A stretch of DNA of 64,000 nucleotides from Dendrobium chrysotoxum. Taxonomy: Eukaryota > Streptophyta > Magnoliopsida > Asparagales > Orchidaceae. How positions within the stretch are numbered: position 1 is the first letter of the stretch; each line of letters starts with the position of its first letter. The notes beneath the pieces were generated by a model that searched no databases, was not told the origin of the DNA, and saw nothing but the letters and a program-made list of their open reading frames with translations. Location of the stretch: positions 83,111,663 to 83,175,662 of the forward strand of contig CM034313.1 of the NCBI GenBank assembly GCA_019925795.1. Reading direction: 5' to 3'. The translations under genes and the position numbers were made by a program. Shown here one piece after another: positions 1 to 10,007 of the stretch.

Positions 1-190
1 AGTGCCCTTCTGCTCGAAGAACAAGTAGAGGAGATAAAAGAACTCCTTTGTGAATTCAGGGACTGCTTTTCCTAGACACATGCTGAGATACCCGGCTTAT
101 CTCCTGATGTAGCAGTTCACAGATTGGTAATTAAACTAAAAGCAGTACCTATTAAATAAGCTCCAAGGAGAATTAAAGAAGTACTACGCC
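1..190 (+). pseudogene. Tat/Ogre-like Gypsy pol remnant (PR-RT linker)
   Basis: Conceptual translation in one + frame resembles the segment just before reverse transcriptase in Tat-lineage Gypsy polyproteins. It has an acidic helix, then a CF(S/A) motif, then E(I/M)PGLS, VAVH(R/K)L and APRR. The same order occurs in the better-preserved element at 27525-29426 on the minus strand (CFAWNYTEMPGLS...APRRMR). At least two in-frame stops interrupt it, and no RT palm motifs follow. It is therefore a decayed internal piece of a retrotransposon that continues left of the window. Its orientation agrees with the polypurine tract and LTR at 2475-7260, so it is probably the same element with most of pol deleted. 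Confidence 0.7.
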
Positions 191-295
191 TGAAGTTGAG
201 TATTATGCTTAATGTACTATATTTTTCGTACATGCTTATTAGCATAAGCCTTTTATATTTTGAAATTCTCTTGTGTTGCAAGAATGCATTTCAAA

Positions 296-622
296 ATCTC
301 CCTACAGGACAGGGGGCATTTTAAATATTTATTTGGGTTGACATCGTGCTACGCGCCGAGATCCCCAAATAAATATTTAAAATTATAAAATCTCAAAATT
401 ATTCTATTCTGAAATGTCCCTGCGAGACAGAGGGCATTTTAAATATTTATTTGGGTCGACATCGCGCCGCATGCCGAGATCCCCAAATAAATATTTAAAA
501 ATTACAAAATTTTAAATCTACGCTATTATGAAATGTCCCTGCGAGATAGGGGGCATTTTAAATATTTATTCGGGTCGACACCGCGCTGCATGCCGAGATC
601 CCCGAATAAATATTTAAAATCA
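296..622 (+). repeat. Three tandem ~118-bp hairpin repeats
   Basis: Three consecutive units of about 118 bp each begin with a purine run ending GGGGGCATT. A near-perfect inverted repeat follows (TTTAAATATTTATTTGGG against CCCAAATAAATATTTAAA), around a GC-rich loop containing GTCGACATCG. The units differ by scattered substitutions. They lie in the 3' untranslated part of the Tat-like element, a place where this lineage is known to build tandem repeats. The purine start resembles a polypurine tract, so each unit looks like a PPT-plus-hairpin module. Confidence 0.85.
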
Positions 623-826
623 TCAACGCAAATATTCTTTTATACTGAAGAATATAACGAATTCTTTTCAAGGTATATGCAGGTGAGCTTCAAAAGATCG
701 AGACACCACCTCCTCCAACAGACCAAGATTTCAAAGGTCAGAAAGTGACTTTTGCGATTACACACTCTAACAAATTGAGCCAGAACAACCTGAAGTCTTT
801 CAGCAGCCTGAAACTTAAGGTTCGAG

Positions 827-1290
827 TGGGTGTAAGAGGTCGGATCCAACACGCCCAAATATGGCCGGATCGCTGGCAGCTCCGTCTACTCAACACGCCA
901 CAAGAAAGGCCGTAGTAGCGGAACCCCCACTTCGTCAACCCGTCAGTAGGGACTGTAGGAAGTACAAAGGCAAATTTGACTCGATAAGTTCAAGAGATCG
1001 TAGTCTACAAAATTATCCTAATCGACCGGAGAACCAAAGTTCCAGTAGGAAGGAGAAATCTCGAGCAACTACCGAATGTGCGTAGGCTCCAAATCTTCAA
1101 CCACAAAGGAAGACTCCAAATCTAACAACTTCAGCAAAATCAGCATTGAGAAGCATAATTCTCATAGCTCGAGTCTGAAGCCTGAATGGGTGTAAGAGGT
1201 CGGATCCAACAAGCCCAAATATGGCCGGATCGCTGGCAGCTCCATCTACTCAACACGCCATAAGAAAGGCCGTAGTAGAGGAACTCCCAT
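827..1290 (+). repeat. Two ~100-bp direct repeats, 260 bp apart
   Basis: The segment starting GGGTGTAAGAGGTCGG near 827 recurs near 1187 with few changes. Each copy runs about 100 bp and includes CCAAATATGGCCGGATCG and CTCAACACGCCA. The sequence between them is unrelated. No gene is recognisable, and both copies lie in the internal, non-coding 3' part of the Tat-like element. Confidence 0.75.
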
Positions 1291-1439
1291 CTCAGCAACA
1301 AGAGGACGAAGAGCTGTCAAATCCCAGCTCTCCCGATCTGTTGAACTCAAGTGACTCAGATTAAAGTCTCCTCAAGTGGTTAAGGGTCAAGGTACTACCT
1401 ACATTTGGTATTATCAATCAAATCCGAAACCTGTAAATC

Positions 1440-1720
1440 CTTCAACAAATCCGCAAAGCACAAAGCTAGGATCGAAGGGTTTCTTTTCTTCAACAAGTCC
1501 ACCAAAGCACAAAGCAAAGGACCGAAGAAATTATCCCAAAGTTCATGAAAAGCCTGAGGCTGAACTAAGAGGATTCTGTCATCAACAAGTCCGTTATGCA
1601 CAAAGCTCTGGACCGATGACTTCTCACCACCGACCTATTACAAACCTAAGGGTTTAGGTCATCGGCAACCACTCCTTCATCAAGCCCGCCAAAGCTATAA
1701 GCAAAGGGCCGAAGGTACAA
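1440..1720 (+). repeat. Degenerate tandem repeat (CAACAAGTCC...CACAAAGC)
   Basis: Four imperfect units share the order CAACAA(G/A)TCC, CACAAAGC and GGACCGAAG, starting near 1440, 1492, 1581 and 1679. Similarity between units is moderate, consistent with an old tandem array in the 3' region of the retroelement. The open frames across it show no recognisable domain. Confidence 0.5.
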
Positions 1721-1858
1721 ATCACCTGACAAGTCAGTAGAGACAAATCAGGAAATTCTCCATCAATGTCTGCCGCACGAAGCACAGGACAAGAAGAACC
1801 AAAATCCCAGGGAAACTAGAGCTACAAGAAGAAGTATCCTGAATGACTTCTACAAATA

Positions 1859-1945
1859 TCCCTAAAGATAGTGGGCATTTTAAATATTTATTTTGGTCGA
1901 CATCGCGCCGCATGCCGAGATCCCCAAATAAATATTTAAAATTTC
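1859..1945 (+). repeat. Dispersed fourth copy of the hairpin repeat
   Basis: This segment matches the 296-622 units (GGGCATTTTAAATATTTA ... CCCAAATAAATATTTAAA) but stands alone 1.2 kb downstream. The stems remain almost perfectly complementary although flanking parts of the unit are lost. Confidence 0.8.
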
Positions 1946-2310
1946 TTGCCGAAATACAACCAGAGGAGGGAAGAATAGAAGATCCTCCATAAACTGAATG
2001 TGCCATCAGCAAAAAGTATAATTTGAGCAAGATACGACCGGTACAAGAGACAGCAAAGTCCCATCAACTGTTAAATATGCCAAATTGAAGCAAATTCTGA
2101 ACGATATCAACAATATACAACAGAAATATTACATCTATATATGACTGCAGTGGCAAGAGATGTTGAGCAGTTATAAAAATGCTGAAAACTAAGGAAACAG
2201 TGGTGCAAAAGAGGAGCTTAAGGGATCTCTACTTGACCAAGAGCAAATGTATCAACTATACTGAAGATTACAAATGTATCTAAAGATCTATAAAGACACC
2301 GAGATAGACT

Positions 2311-2412
2311 CTTGGAATCCACTAAATGACAATCTTAGTGTGACATCCAAGCAAACTTTTGGAGATCCACTAAATGAAAATCTTTGTGTGACATCTAGAG
2401 CAAAATATCTAG
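2311..2412 (+). repeat. Short ~56-bp tandem duplication
   Basis: GGA(A/G)ATCCACTAAATGA, AATCTT and GTGTGACATC occur twice in a row with about 56-bp spacing, and a third partial GAGATCCAC follows. The block lies just upstream of the polypurine tract of the Tat-like element. Confidence 0.6.
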
Positions 2413-2474
2413 AGATCCACAGGGTCAGTCAGCATACAACAAACGTGGTCCACTCTAGACGTGAATCACATTTG

Positions 2475-2486
2475 TTGGGGGGCATT
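2475..2486 (+). other. Polypurine tract of Tat-like element
   Basis: TTGGGGGGCATT lies immediately before TGTTGACC. It is a G-rich plus-strand priming tract followed directly by an LTR starting with TG, which fixes both the orientation and the left LTR boundary. Confidence 0.75.
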
Positions 2487-3028
2487 TGTTGACCTCTGGA
2501 TATTGAACCGAAATCCAGCCCCGTACCTCGTACTCCATCGAAGCTCTGATCGAATCCCCGGATCTCCGCTGATTTCCCGAAATCCCGCTGAAGCCACTGC
2601 GATCGCGTCGCTTCCCAGATATCCCGCTAACTTACCTCGATCAGGCCTCCTCTCGCGTCATTAAAACGAGAGCAGAGCTCTCATTCGGTTCCACTCGAAA
2701 CCACATCCTTCCACGCTCAGCCTCCACACGACTTCCCTACTCCCGTCGCCTCCATCACGCCGAAGCTTTCGCCCCTGATCTCATCAGCCTCCGCCTCTGT
2801 AAGCCGTAAATCCAAATCGGAGACCCTGACCTGCTCTGACTTCGGTTAGATCCAAAGATTCCAAGGCCGAACTCCATTGTCGCTCCTCCTTAGACCTACC
2901 CGATCTCCATGTGAGTCGTAGCCTTCTTCCATTCCAGTCGCAAAACCCGCTCGATCTTCTCGATCGACTTCCCTGGACCTGTCGCCAGCTTCGACTAAAC
3001 CACTGTTACCCCATCTAGTTCTTCGGTC

Positions 3029-3032
<4 letters not shown>

Positions 3033-3086
<54 letters not shown>
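3033..3086. repeat. (AG)27 microsatellite
   Basis: An uninterrupted AG dinucleotide run inside the long LTR. It generates the artificial Ser-Leu repeat seen in a minus-strand open frame there, so that frame is not a gene. Confidence 0.97.
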
Positions 3087-3089
<3 letters not shown>

Positions 3090-3530
3090 CCTATCTGCAT
3101 ACACCCGCCTCCTCCACATGAAGCCCTCACCCGATCCCTCTTCCTCTTGTCCAAGCTCCACCTCAATCACGACCCTTACCTATAGCCGACCACTCCTTCT
3201 CCACCTGTAGTTGAACCCTCTCCACTCTTCAAGCAGCCGATTGCCCTCTCCTATCTCTCACGAGTCCTCCAATCTCGACACCCTCAACCTATTGGTTTCA
3301 CTACTTCAGTCGAATAACTAAAGCCTCTATATTCTGATCCATACAGCAGCCACAACCCTAGCTTTCCTTATTGGGCTTGACTTAATCCACTCCTAAAGGC
3401 CCATAGCATTTCTTCCTACCAGTTTAAGCCAGCCCAGTTAAACAAGTCCACGCTAAACCCATTTAACCTCAAATCCCACTCAATCAAGGTTATCTCTCTC
3501 TCCCTCCCTTCAATGTTTTGACATTAAAAG

Positions 3531-3800
3531 CATTTAACATTAATATTAATATTAATGTTAATATTAATATTAATGTTAATATTATTATCATGATATTATG
3601 ATTATTATTATTATGATAATAATGGCATCATTTTAATACTATTACGTCATTAATAATAATACTATTATTAGTAATATTAATAATAATAATAATAATATTA
3701 CTATTCATATATTATTATTAATGTTATTTTGTATGTATATACATATATTTATCTGTGTATTTGTAGGTGAGATTTAAAAAAAAAAGAAGAGGGAGAAATT

Positions 3801-3831
<31 letters not shown>

Positions 3832-3870
3832 AAAAGAAAAGAAAAAGAAAAGAAAAAGAAAAAGAGAAGA
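3531..3870. repeat. ATT-rich and AAAAG-rich low-complexity tract
   Basis: 3531-3720 consists of alternating TAA/ATT trinucleotides with several self-complementary stretches. 3776-3870 is almost pure A/G with repeated AAAAG words. Both lie within the long LTR. Confidence 0.9.
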
Positions 3871-3921
3871 CTTTTTGCAAAACTTTGAGAGCCCATTTCG
3901 TTGTTTGCGGCGGACCGGAAA

Positions 3922-4320
3922 ACCGCCTATACACGCTTTCATAAGCGTGGTGGGATGGGACCCCGGTGCGGCGCCGACAACGAGGCGGGTAATCACCTCA
4001 AAATCCTATCCTCGGCGTTCGTGTCGAGCCGGCAAACCGCCTATACACGCTTTCATAAGCGTGGTGGGAAGGGAACCCGGTGCGACACCTACGGCGAGGC
4101 GGGTAGGCCCTATACACGCTTTTCTTAGCATGGTGGGGACAATTTTAAGTACCCGTATGCGGCTCTGTACCTGCGGGGAAACAAATGCTTTGCTTTTTCA
4201 GGTTCGTCGAAGACCCATACACGCTTTCTTAAGCGTGGTGGGGGATTGAAGATTTTATACGGCCGCGGTGTCCTCGAAAGAGGGCATCTACCATACACGC
4301 TTTCTTAAGCGTGGTGGGAA
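3922..4320. repeat. Five-copy hairpin motif array (CACGCTTTC-n-AAGCGTG)
   Basis: The motif TATACACGCTTTCATAAGCG (with TGGTGGG following) begins near 3929 and 4041. Variants carrying CTTAAG or a decayed stem begin near 4111, 4219 and 4293. The arms CACGCTT and AAGCGTG pair around a 4-6 base loop, except in the third copy, where the right arm reads AGCATG. Spacers are 70-115 bp; the first two units also share flanking sequence (CGCC before, GAGGCGGGTA after). The array lies mid-LTR. Confidence 0.85.
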
Positions 4321-5588
4321 AGGCCCAGTTTTCCGTTATTTCCCCTAAACGGGGGAGATGCCGGAATGCTGCCGAAATTTCGGGTGAATTTAAGACCGTA
4401 CTTGGACCCGAGGAACAAAACTTGTGAACTTGATACGATCAAACTCAAATGAACCAAATAAAGAACTTGAAATTCCACATTTAATGACAAAGATCTGAAC
4501 TCAACAAACTTGAACTGCACAAGGGGTTCATGAACTTAAACTCAGGTTGGACTTTGAATTTGACTGATGAATGACAGGAGAAGACCAATGTTGAGTCAGA
4601 TTACAAGGGACTAAAACCCAAATTTAAACAAATGCAAGGATTCAAACCTCATGCAAACAATGACACTGAAATTAAGTGAAGCTTGAACTTGACTACAAAG
4701 GACTCTGATTGAATCGAGTTTGAGCTCATGAACTCGAACTTAAAATATGCACTTGTGGCCATTGAACTCAAACCATACAACATCAAGTGAGATTTGAATC
4801 AATCTCAGGACCATAAGGAACTTCATTTGAATGATTCTGAATTCAAACTCAAGTCAAGCAAACTCAGATTGAACTCAATTTGGAACAAAATTCGAACTGC
4901 AGGAAACTCGTACAGTGGATAGAGACAAATTGAACTCAAATGAGTTACAATATGAATCCAATTCAAACTGGAATATGGGTAAGATGAGTGAGCAATGAGG
5001 AATTTCATTCGAACAATAACATAACATTTCCAATGGAATGTTGATCATTTCAATCGGGATGAAGATGCTGATGACATCAAGTTCGTTGCGAATCACAAAA
5101 GAACTTACAAATTGGTATGCCGAACTCTTGTAAATTCATTCACAAAAATATAGTTTTTGGTGACTCAAGGCGATCGCAAATGCCAAGTATTCGAACAAAA
5201 GTCAAATGAAAGGCTTGTTATGTACAAAAGCATCTCAACAACTAGTGCAAATCATATACAAATGATGAATGATAGATTGAATTACCTAACTAGATATCAA
5301 TGAAAGAACAAAGGTCTACAAAGGAGGTCCAAGGGTCCACAACAAACAAAGATTCTTATGACTGCATATAAAAGACATGTAGTGAAAGAGATAGTTGGCT
5401 TACAAGCATGCAACCAAGGATAAAGATCTGCAATATATATGAATCCCCTACAAAAACAGATGTACACACCACATATCATCTATGGGTAGATGCAGAAAGA
5501 CTTCAGTAAATGCAGTATCCTGAAGTCAATTCCAATCCATGAATGAAAACGTCTACCTGCCTACAAACAGCAGTGGGGGAGATCATAT

Positions 5589-5705
5589 AACGCCACCGGA
5601 TCTGCAATACTCGTACAAGCAGACAGAAGGCGTCCACAAGCTACAATCCAACGCCACCGGATCTGCAACCTTCGTACAAGCAGACAGAAGGCGTGTGTAT
5701 AAGCT
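5589..5705 (+). repeat. 61-bp tandem duplication in LTR
   Basis: AACGCCACCGGATCTGCAA, then CGTACAAGCAGACAGAAGGC, occurs twice head to tail with a 61-bp period and only a few differences. Open frames on both strands across it are by-products of the repeat. Confidence 0.85.
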
Positions 5706-7260
5706 TCCAAGAAGAATGCTGCATTCAAATGGCGGTCATCCGCGCAACCAAGCAGCAACAAACATTCTAAAATACCCCCACACGTGCACCTTAATTTGTA
5801 TACACTTAGGTACACATAAGGGGATGTATTATAAACCCGCATGGGCCCCGACGAGCGTGTTATTGGTACACACGTGACGTCTAGGGATGCTGCGCGGGTC
5901 AATAAGTGAATTCTAATTCGAGCCCGATCCTTCTATCCGGATAGATAGGGGTCGACACGGCTCGAACCATTAAATAAATATACGGTCGCGAGATCGACCG
6001 GGATATTTATTTTATAGTCCATATTAGGCTTTAAAAGCCTATAATCAGGAGAATTCACTAATAAAGGTCCAAAACCTACAGAACCCGATCCTCTATCGAC
6101 GGTTCGACAGAGTCGACAAGGTTCAACCGATAAATACAAGGGACCCTAAAGCCACCCCGATGATGGCCGTGTTGAATGAAAATATCAACCGGAGGGGTCC
6201 ATTTCAAATATCTCAAAATACCACCCAAACTCCCACAAAATCCAAAACTTCAAACTCCAAAAATTCCCAAAATCCCAAAACTCCGAAAATATTTAAAAAT
6301 TGAAATTCAACCCATCTAACCACTTAAAGTGAAATTCATCCATCCTCCGCAACAGTTTGCCGAGGTGGACAAATCAAAATATACTTCAGCTCACATAGAG
6401 CTAGTGCCTGGTCGAAAATATCACTAGGATCCATTCTCAAACAATCTCCTGCCAGCAAGGACGTGGTACGAGTCCTCTAACCGGCAGTTTTGCCGCCAAA
6501 TGGCACTGCAGGATAAACGGTTATGACTCGGGGCCCTCTGAACCAGGTGGTCGCCGCCAAATGGCACCATTATATTATGGTTATGGCCAGAGCCCGTATG
6601 CTCCCCAATGGCATTAAATCCTTGAGATATGAATCAATAGGATATGATTGATAGGGCACAAAGCCCTCTGTTAGCTAAGGTGGATTCAAATTTGTCCCCT
6701 TAGACAAATACCCACCCCAGGTCTACAAGGTACCCTTGGACGAAGCAACCCATGGCTGCCGACAAGGATCCTTCTGTCAGGTTGGGTCGACTACCTCCTC
6801 TGACTAAGTAGACCAGGGATCACGATGGCCCGGGATGACGGAACCATGGGATCTTGATCGGGCCTATCATCCATTCCCCCACCATCCGCTTTAAGTGCGA
6901 AGTGGTGAAAATTTCTATTTTAAATGTCAAATCCCTCAATTTTCCAGTACCCTAAACCCATGCTGCTACTATATGCCAGACTCACGTATTTCTACGTATC
7001 TGATTGATGACTAGCCTTAATCGAAAGTTCTCTCTCGTTACCGGGAGGGGTAATTAACTATAGGGGCTTGCGCCTATAGGAAACCAGAACTCAGATCATA
7101 AAGTCCTCGCAAAAATGAGGGCGAAATCTCTGGGTAGTGTCTTATCTACTATCTCATCTGCCTTCCAAAATTTACCCCGGAACTTAGTTCGTTAAAACTC
7201 CCCCCCTCAGAAAAGCAACAGCGGGCGGAGGCCGGGGCCGAATTTTCGGAGCCCACATCA

Positions 7261-8152
7261 ACCCTATCAAGGGCTGCCGCCCCCTCCCTCTCTTTTATCT
7301 AATGAATACACCCCATAAAACTCCCCAATCAACCCACTAATTCCCCTCCAAGACCAGCCGCCCCTTTTCCCTCTCTCCTTTTGTTATTCTATCAAGTGCT
7401 ATCTTCCCAAAATAGCTCCTACTCCACGATTTTAGTCCTCCAAGTTGCTGCCCAGATTTTCTGGACATTGTTAGGTGCTGTCCAGAGGATTTCAGCAGGG
7501 GTAGTTTGCTGTCCCGCTCTCTGGAAAGCCACTTCTTGCTGCCCAAGAGTTCCCATCTCCTCCTAATAGCAATCCACTCATGTATGGCCGATCCGGAGCT
7601 TGATCATGGGTTCATCTTCAACGATCAAGGGTTCATCGACATCTACAAATCTCCATTCTTTGACCTAAACCTCGAAGTTGATCACTCCATCGAAGGGTAC
7701 GTGGAGCGAATTCTTTTCTCTCTTGCCACCGTCATTGACCAACAACAATCTCCCGTTCAGTGGCAAATATCTTCTGGATCTGACAAAGGTGAAATCTCCT
7801 CCTAACCTTGTGTCTTCCTAGTCCCTTTCAATTGTGGCATCACTAAGGTTGTGTAACTTTCTCTGCCAACCAATTCATTAAGAGTGTGAGTGAGTGGACC
7901 CAACCAGCGACTAGTCTAATTGTTAAGTTAGGGATTTCATTTGAAAATCCCCCATGTTATGCTAAGATTGATTGCCTTGGTTAATTTTGTGATCCTAAAT
8001 GATTATCGTGTAATTTGGCCTAAGCTACGTCACCTCTCTTATTGTATTTGATCTTCATTTAACTCGCTAAAAGTAGAATAATTATTGTTGCTCTAATCTA
8101 AGGCGTTGAATTTCAACATAGCATAATTACTTACGCATTTAGTTCTACATCA
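7261..8152 (-). mobile_element. Partial LTR of Gypsy family X (interrupted by the Tat-like LTR)
   Basis: Several blocks match the LTR at 43905-46277 in the same order: GGCTGCCGCCCCCTCC near 7271, many CTGTCC words, GT(A/G)ATTTGGCCTAAGCT near 8010, CTTATTGT, and the terminal TTCTACATCA ending at 8152. Because the match begins directly where the Tat-like LTR ends, that element appears to have inserted into this LTR, leaving only its outer (U3) part here. A 75-codon + frame at 7581-7805 is absent from the other copy and matches nothing I recognise. Confidence 0.7.
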
Positions 8153-8251
8153 ATTTGGGATATATTTTCATAAATACTCCTTTTCCTATCATTTATTGGG
8201 TGCTAGAATGTAGGCGGCTTTTTCTGTTGAACACACACATACCAAAAAAGA

Positions 8252-8254
<3 letters not shown>

Positions 8255-8282
<28 letters not shown>
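8255..8282. repeat. Poly-G run (28 G)
   Basis: An uninterrupted run of 28 G follows AGGA and precedes TGTGAATT. It is one of three very long G/C runs in this window (also 16475-16507 and 36750-36783). It may be a true homopolymer or an assembly or sequencing artefact. Confidence 0.9.
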
Positions 8283-10007
8283 TGTGAATTAGATGGAGGA
8301 AAATCCCCAATAACATTGCCAAAAAACAAAATCGAATTCCCTAGTTTCTCTAAGCAGAGTTTTATAGAAAATGTTATAAAGATAAGGTACCAACTTTTGT
8401 TCTATCTGCATGGGTCCATTCCTTGTCAAAATGAAGTCTTCAAAAAAAAAAAAAATCATTGAAATCTTCAAAATGAAGTGTTTTATGGAATAAATGTGTT
8501 GTATTAATAGTATGTATATCAGTATATCACATCCTTGTTCATATTTGTCTCTATTCTACATTCAATGCTAAAAATAGCATATGAAAGAGGTGCGTGCTTG
8601 CTATAGTATAAAAACTTGTTTAATGTTCTGATCTTAGAAAGGAATTTAATGGTCATTGATACCTAAGTATTATATGGATATTTTTTTTTAGAATTTGAAA
8701 TGAAAAGTATAGATTTTTTATTTAAAATTAAAATTATTAAACTTATTTCATTTAAAATTCATTATTGGGATCCTCAATGAGATATAACGGAGCATTTTTT
8801 ATAAATATGGAAATATAGTAAAATATATCTATTCTGTTTTTAAATGTTAAAATTCATGTATTTGCTCTTATTATTTAAAAGATGAAGTATTTTTTTTAAG
8901 AATTCTTATGCATGTATATTAGAAGGGTATGTCAAGGAAATTTACTAGGGTTCTGTTGAAATGTTTACTATCAATTGATATCTAATGTGATGAATCCCAG
9001 CAATGAGCAATGATTTCAATAGTTCTTGTTTATGGCATGCTCATGAAAATTTAATTCTGCGTTATAGCTTGTTTATATTAGTGGTTCAACCAGATTTGCT
9101 CTTTGTTTTCCAAGAAAGAAACTGCTTTAAGAACCATTGAAGATCATAAGAAAAGCATTGGTAATGCAATATGGTATAGATTGTTAGTTGTGTGCAACTC
9201 TAAATGTTGTAAATCATTGCGCCATGTGCCATTTTTTGCACAGAAAATGAAACAATTAAAATTAAGGCTAAAGAAGCACCAAAAAATCCAACACAATGTA
9301 GCTAGCAACTTTCAGGGTGAATCAGATCGTAGCGACTGTATTAGAACTCAGCTAGATGTAATTTGTACTGATTGTTTATGTTAATTATTGTGTAACGAAG
9401 ACATTATAATAGTTTGTCTTGAGAGCTAATCTGGTAGACACCCGTGCAGAAATTAGTACTTATAAGGTGTATATGATGATACATCTGATGGAAAATAACT
9501 AGTCAGGATGAGATTTTGGGCTTCATTTGTCACTGGAAGTTAATACTATGTCAAATTATATAATTCTTTGGCAACTTCTTGATATAAAGATAAGGTGGGC
9601 TTGCATTTCTAAACAAGTTGTGAATTTAAGAAAGAATTGTTGTAAATTGACTTGGATATGTATGATACATAGAGAGAGATCTACTCAGGGAGGTAATCCT
9701 GGTTTAATTCAGGAAGTAAACTGCCAATTTCTGGTATTATTAATGATAGAAATAATGAGAAAGTTATCTTGAAAGTCAAATGCGTTGGCTTAAGCCATAA
9801 ATGGTTCATGGAATCTATCTTATATATTTTGGATAATGCAATAGTCAGCAGAAATATTTATATGTGATCAAGAGTCTTGACTTATGAGATGAATCTTCAT
9901 CTGATTAATTTGCATTCTTGTTGTGCGACTACTAAATAGCTTACAGAGTTTGAGTTGTAAATTTTTCAGAAATGATGTGAGTTTAATGAATTTCATTTGC
10001 ATAATAG
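8283..10007. other. AT-rich non-coding stretch upstream of phosphatase exons
   Basis: No recognisable gene. Short open frames near 9103-9384 and 9527-9772 show no family features. The missing upstream phosphatase exons, which should encode an N-terminal helix and the segment before the aspartate-tryptophan-glycine at the exon start, are not seen here. This is best read as the intron preceding the exon at 10008. Confidence 0.5.

Larger units (their letters stand above)
2487..7260 (+). mobile_element. 3' LTR of a Tat/Ogre-like Gypsy retrotransposon
   Basis: The left edge is set by the polypurine tract and the TGTTGACC start. The right edge is placed at ...CCCACATCA, because from about 7265 onward the sequence matches a different repeat (LTR family at 43905-46277). 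At about 4.8 kb this is very long, as is known for Ogre-type LTRs. It contains microsatellites, AT-rich and A-rich tracts, a five-copy hairpin array, a region rich in GAACTC/GAACTTGA words (about 4400-5100) and a 61-bp duplication. A TATTATAAACC stretch near 5825 could be its TATA box. None of its open frames has a recognisable domain. The right edge is uncertain by some tens of bases, and the matching 5' LTR is outside the window. Confidence 0.65.

Noticed and set aside
2846..3166. 106-codon frame with a Ser-Leu repeat
   Set aside because: It is a translation of the (AG)27 microsatellite within an LTR.
3922..4320. CRISPR-like array (short palindromic repeats with spacers)
   Set aside because: The repeats are diverged, spacers vary from about 70 to 115 bp and partly resemble each other, no cas genes exist, and the context is a plant LTR.
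5539..5902. Overlapping ~112-codon frames on both strands
   Set aside because: Created by a 61-bp tandem duplication inside the long LTR. No recognisable family.
7581..7805. 75-codon + frame (MADPELDHGF...) as a small gene or the missing phosphatase exon
   Set aside because: No similarity to the phosphatase N-terminus. It lies within LTR-derived sequence and is absent from the other LTR copy. Left unassigned.
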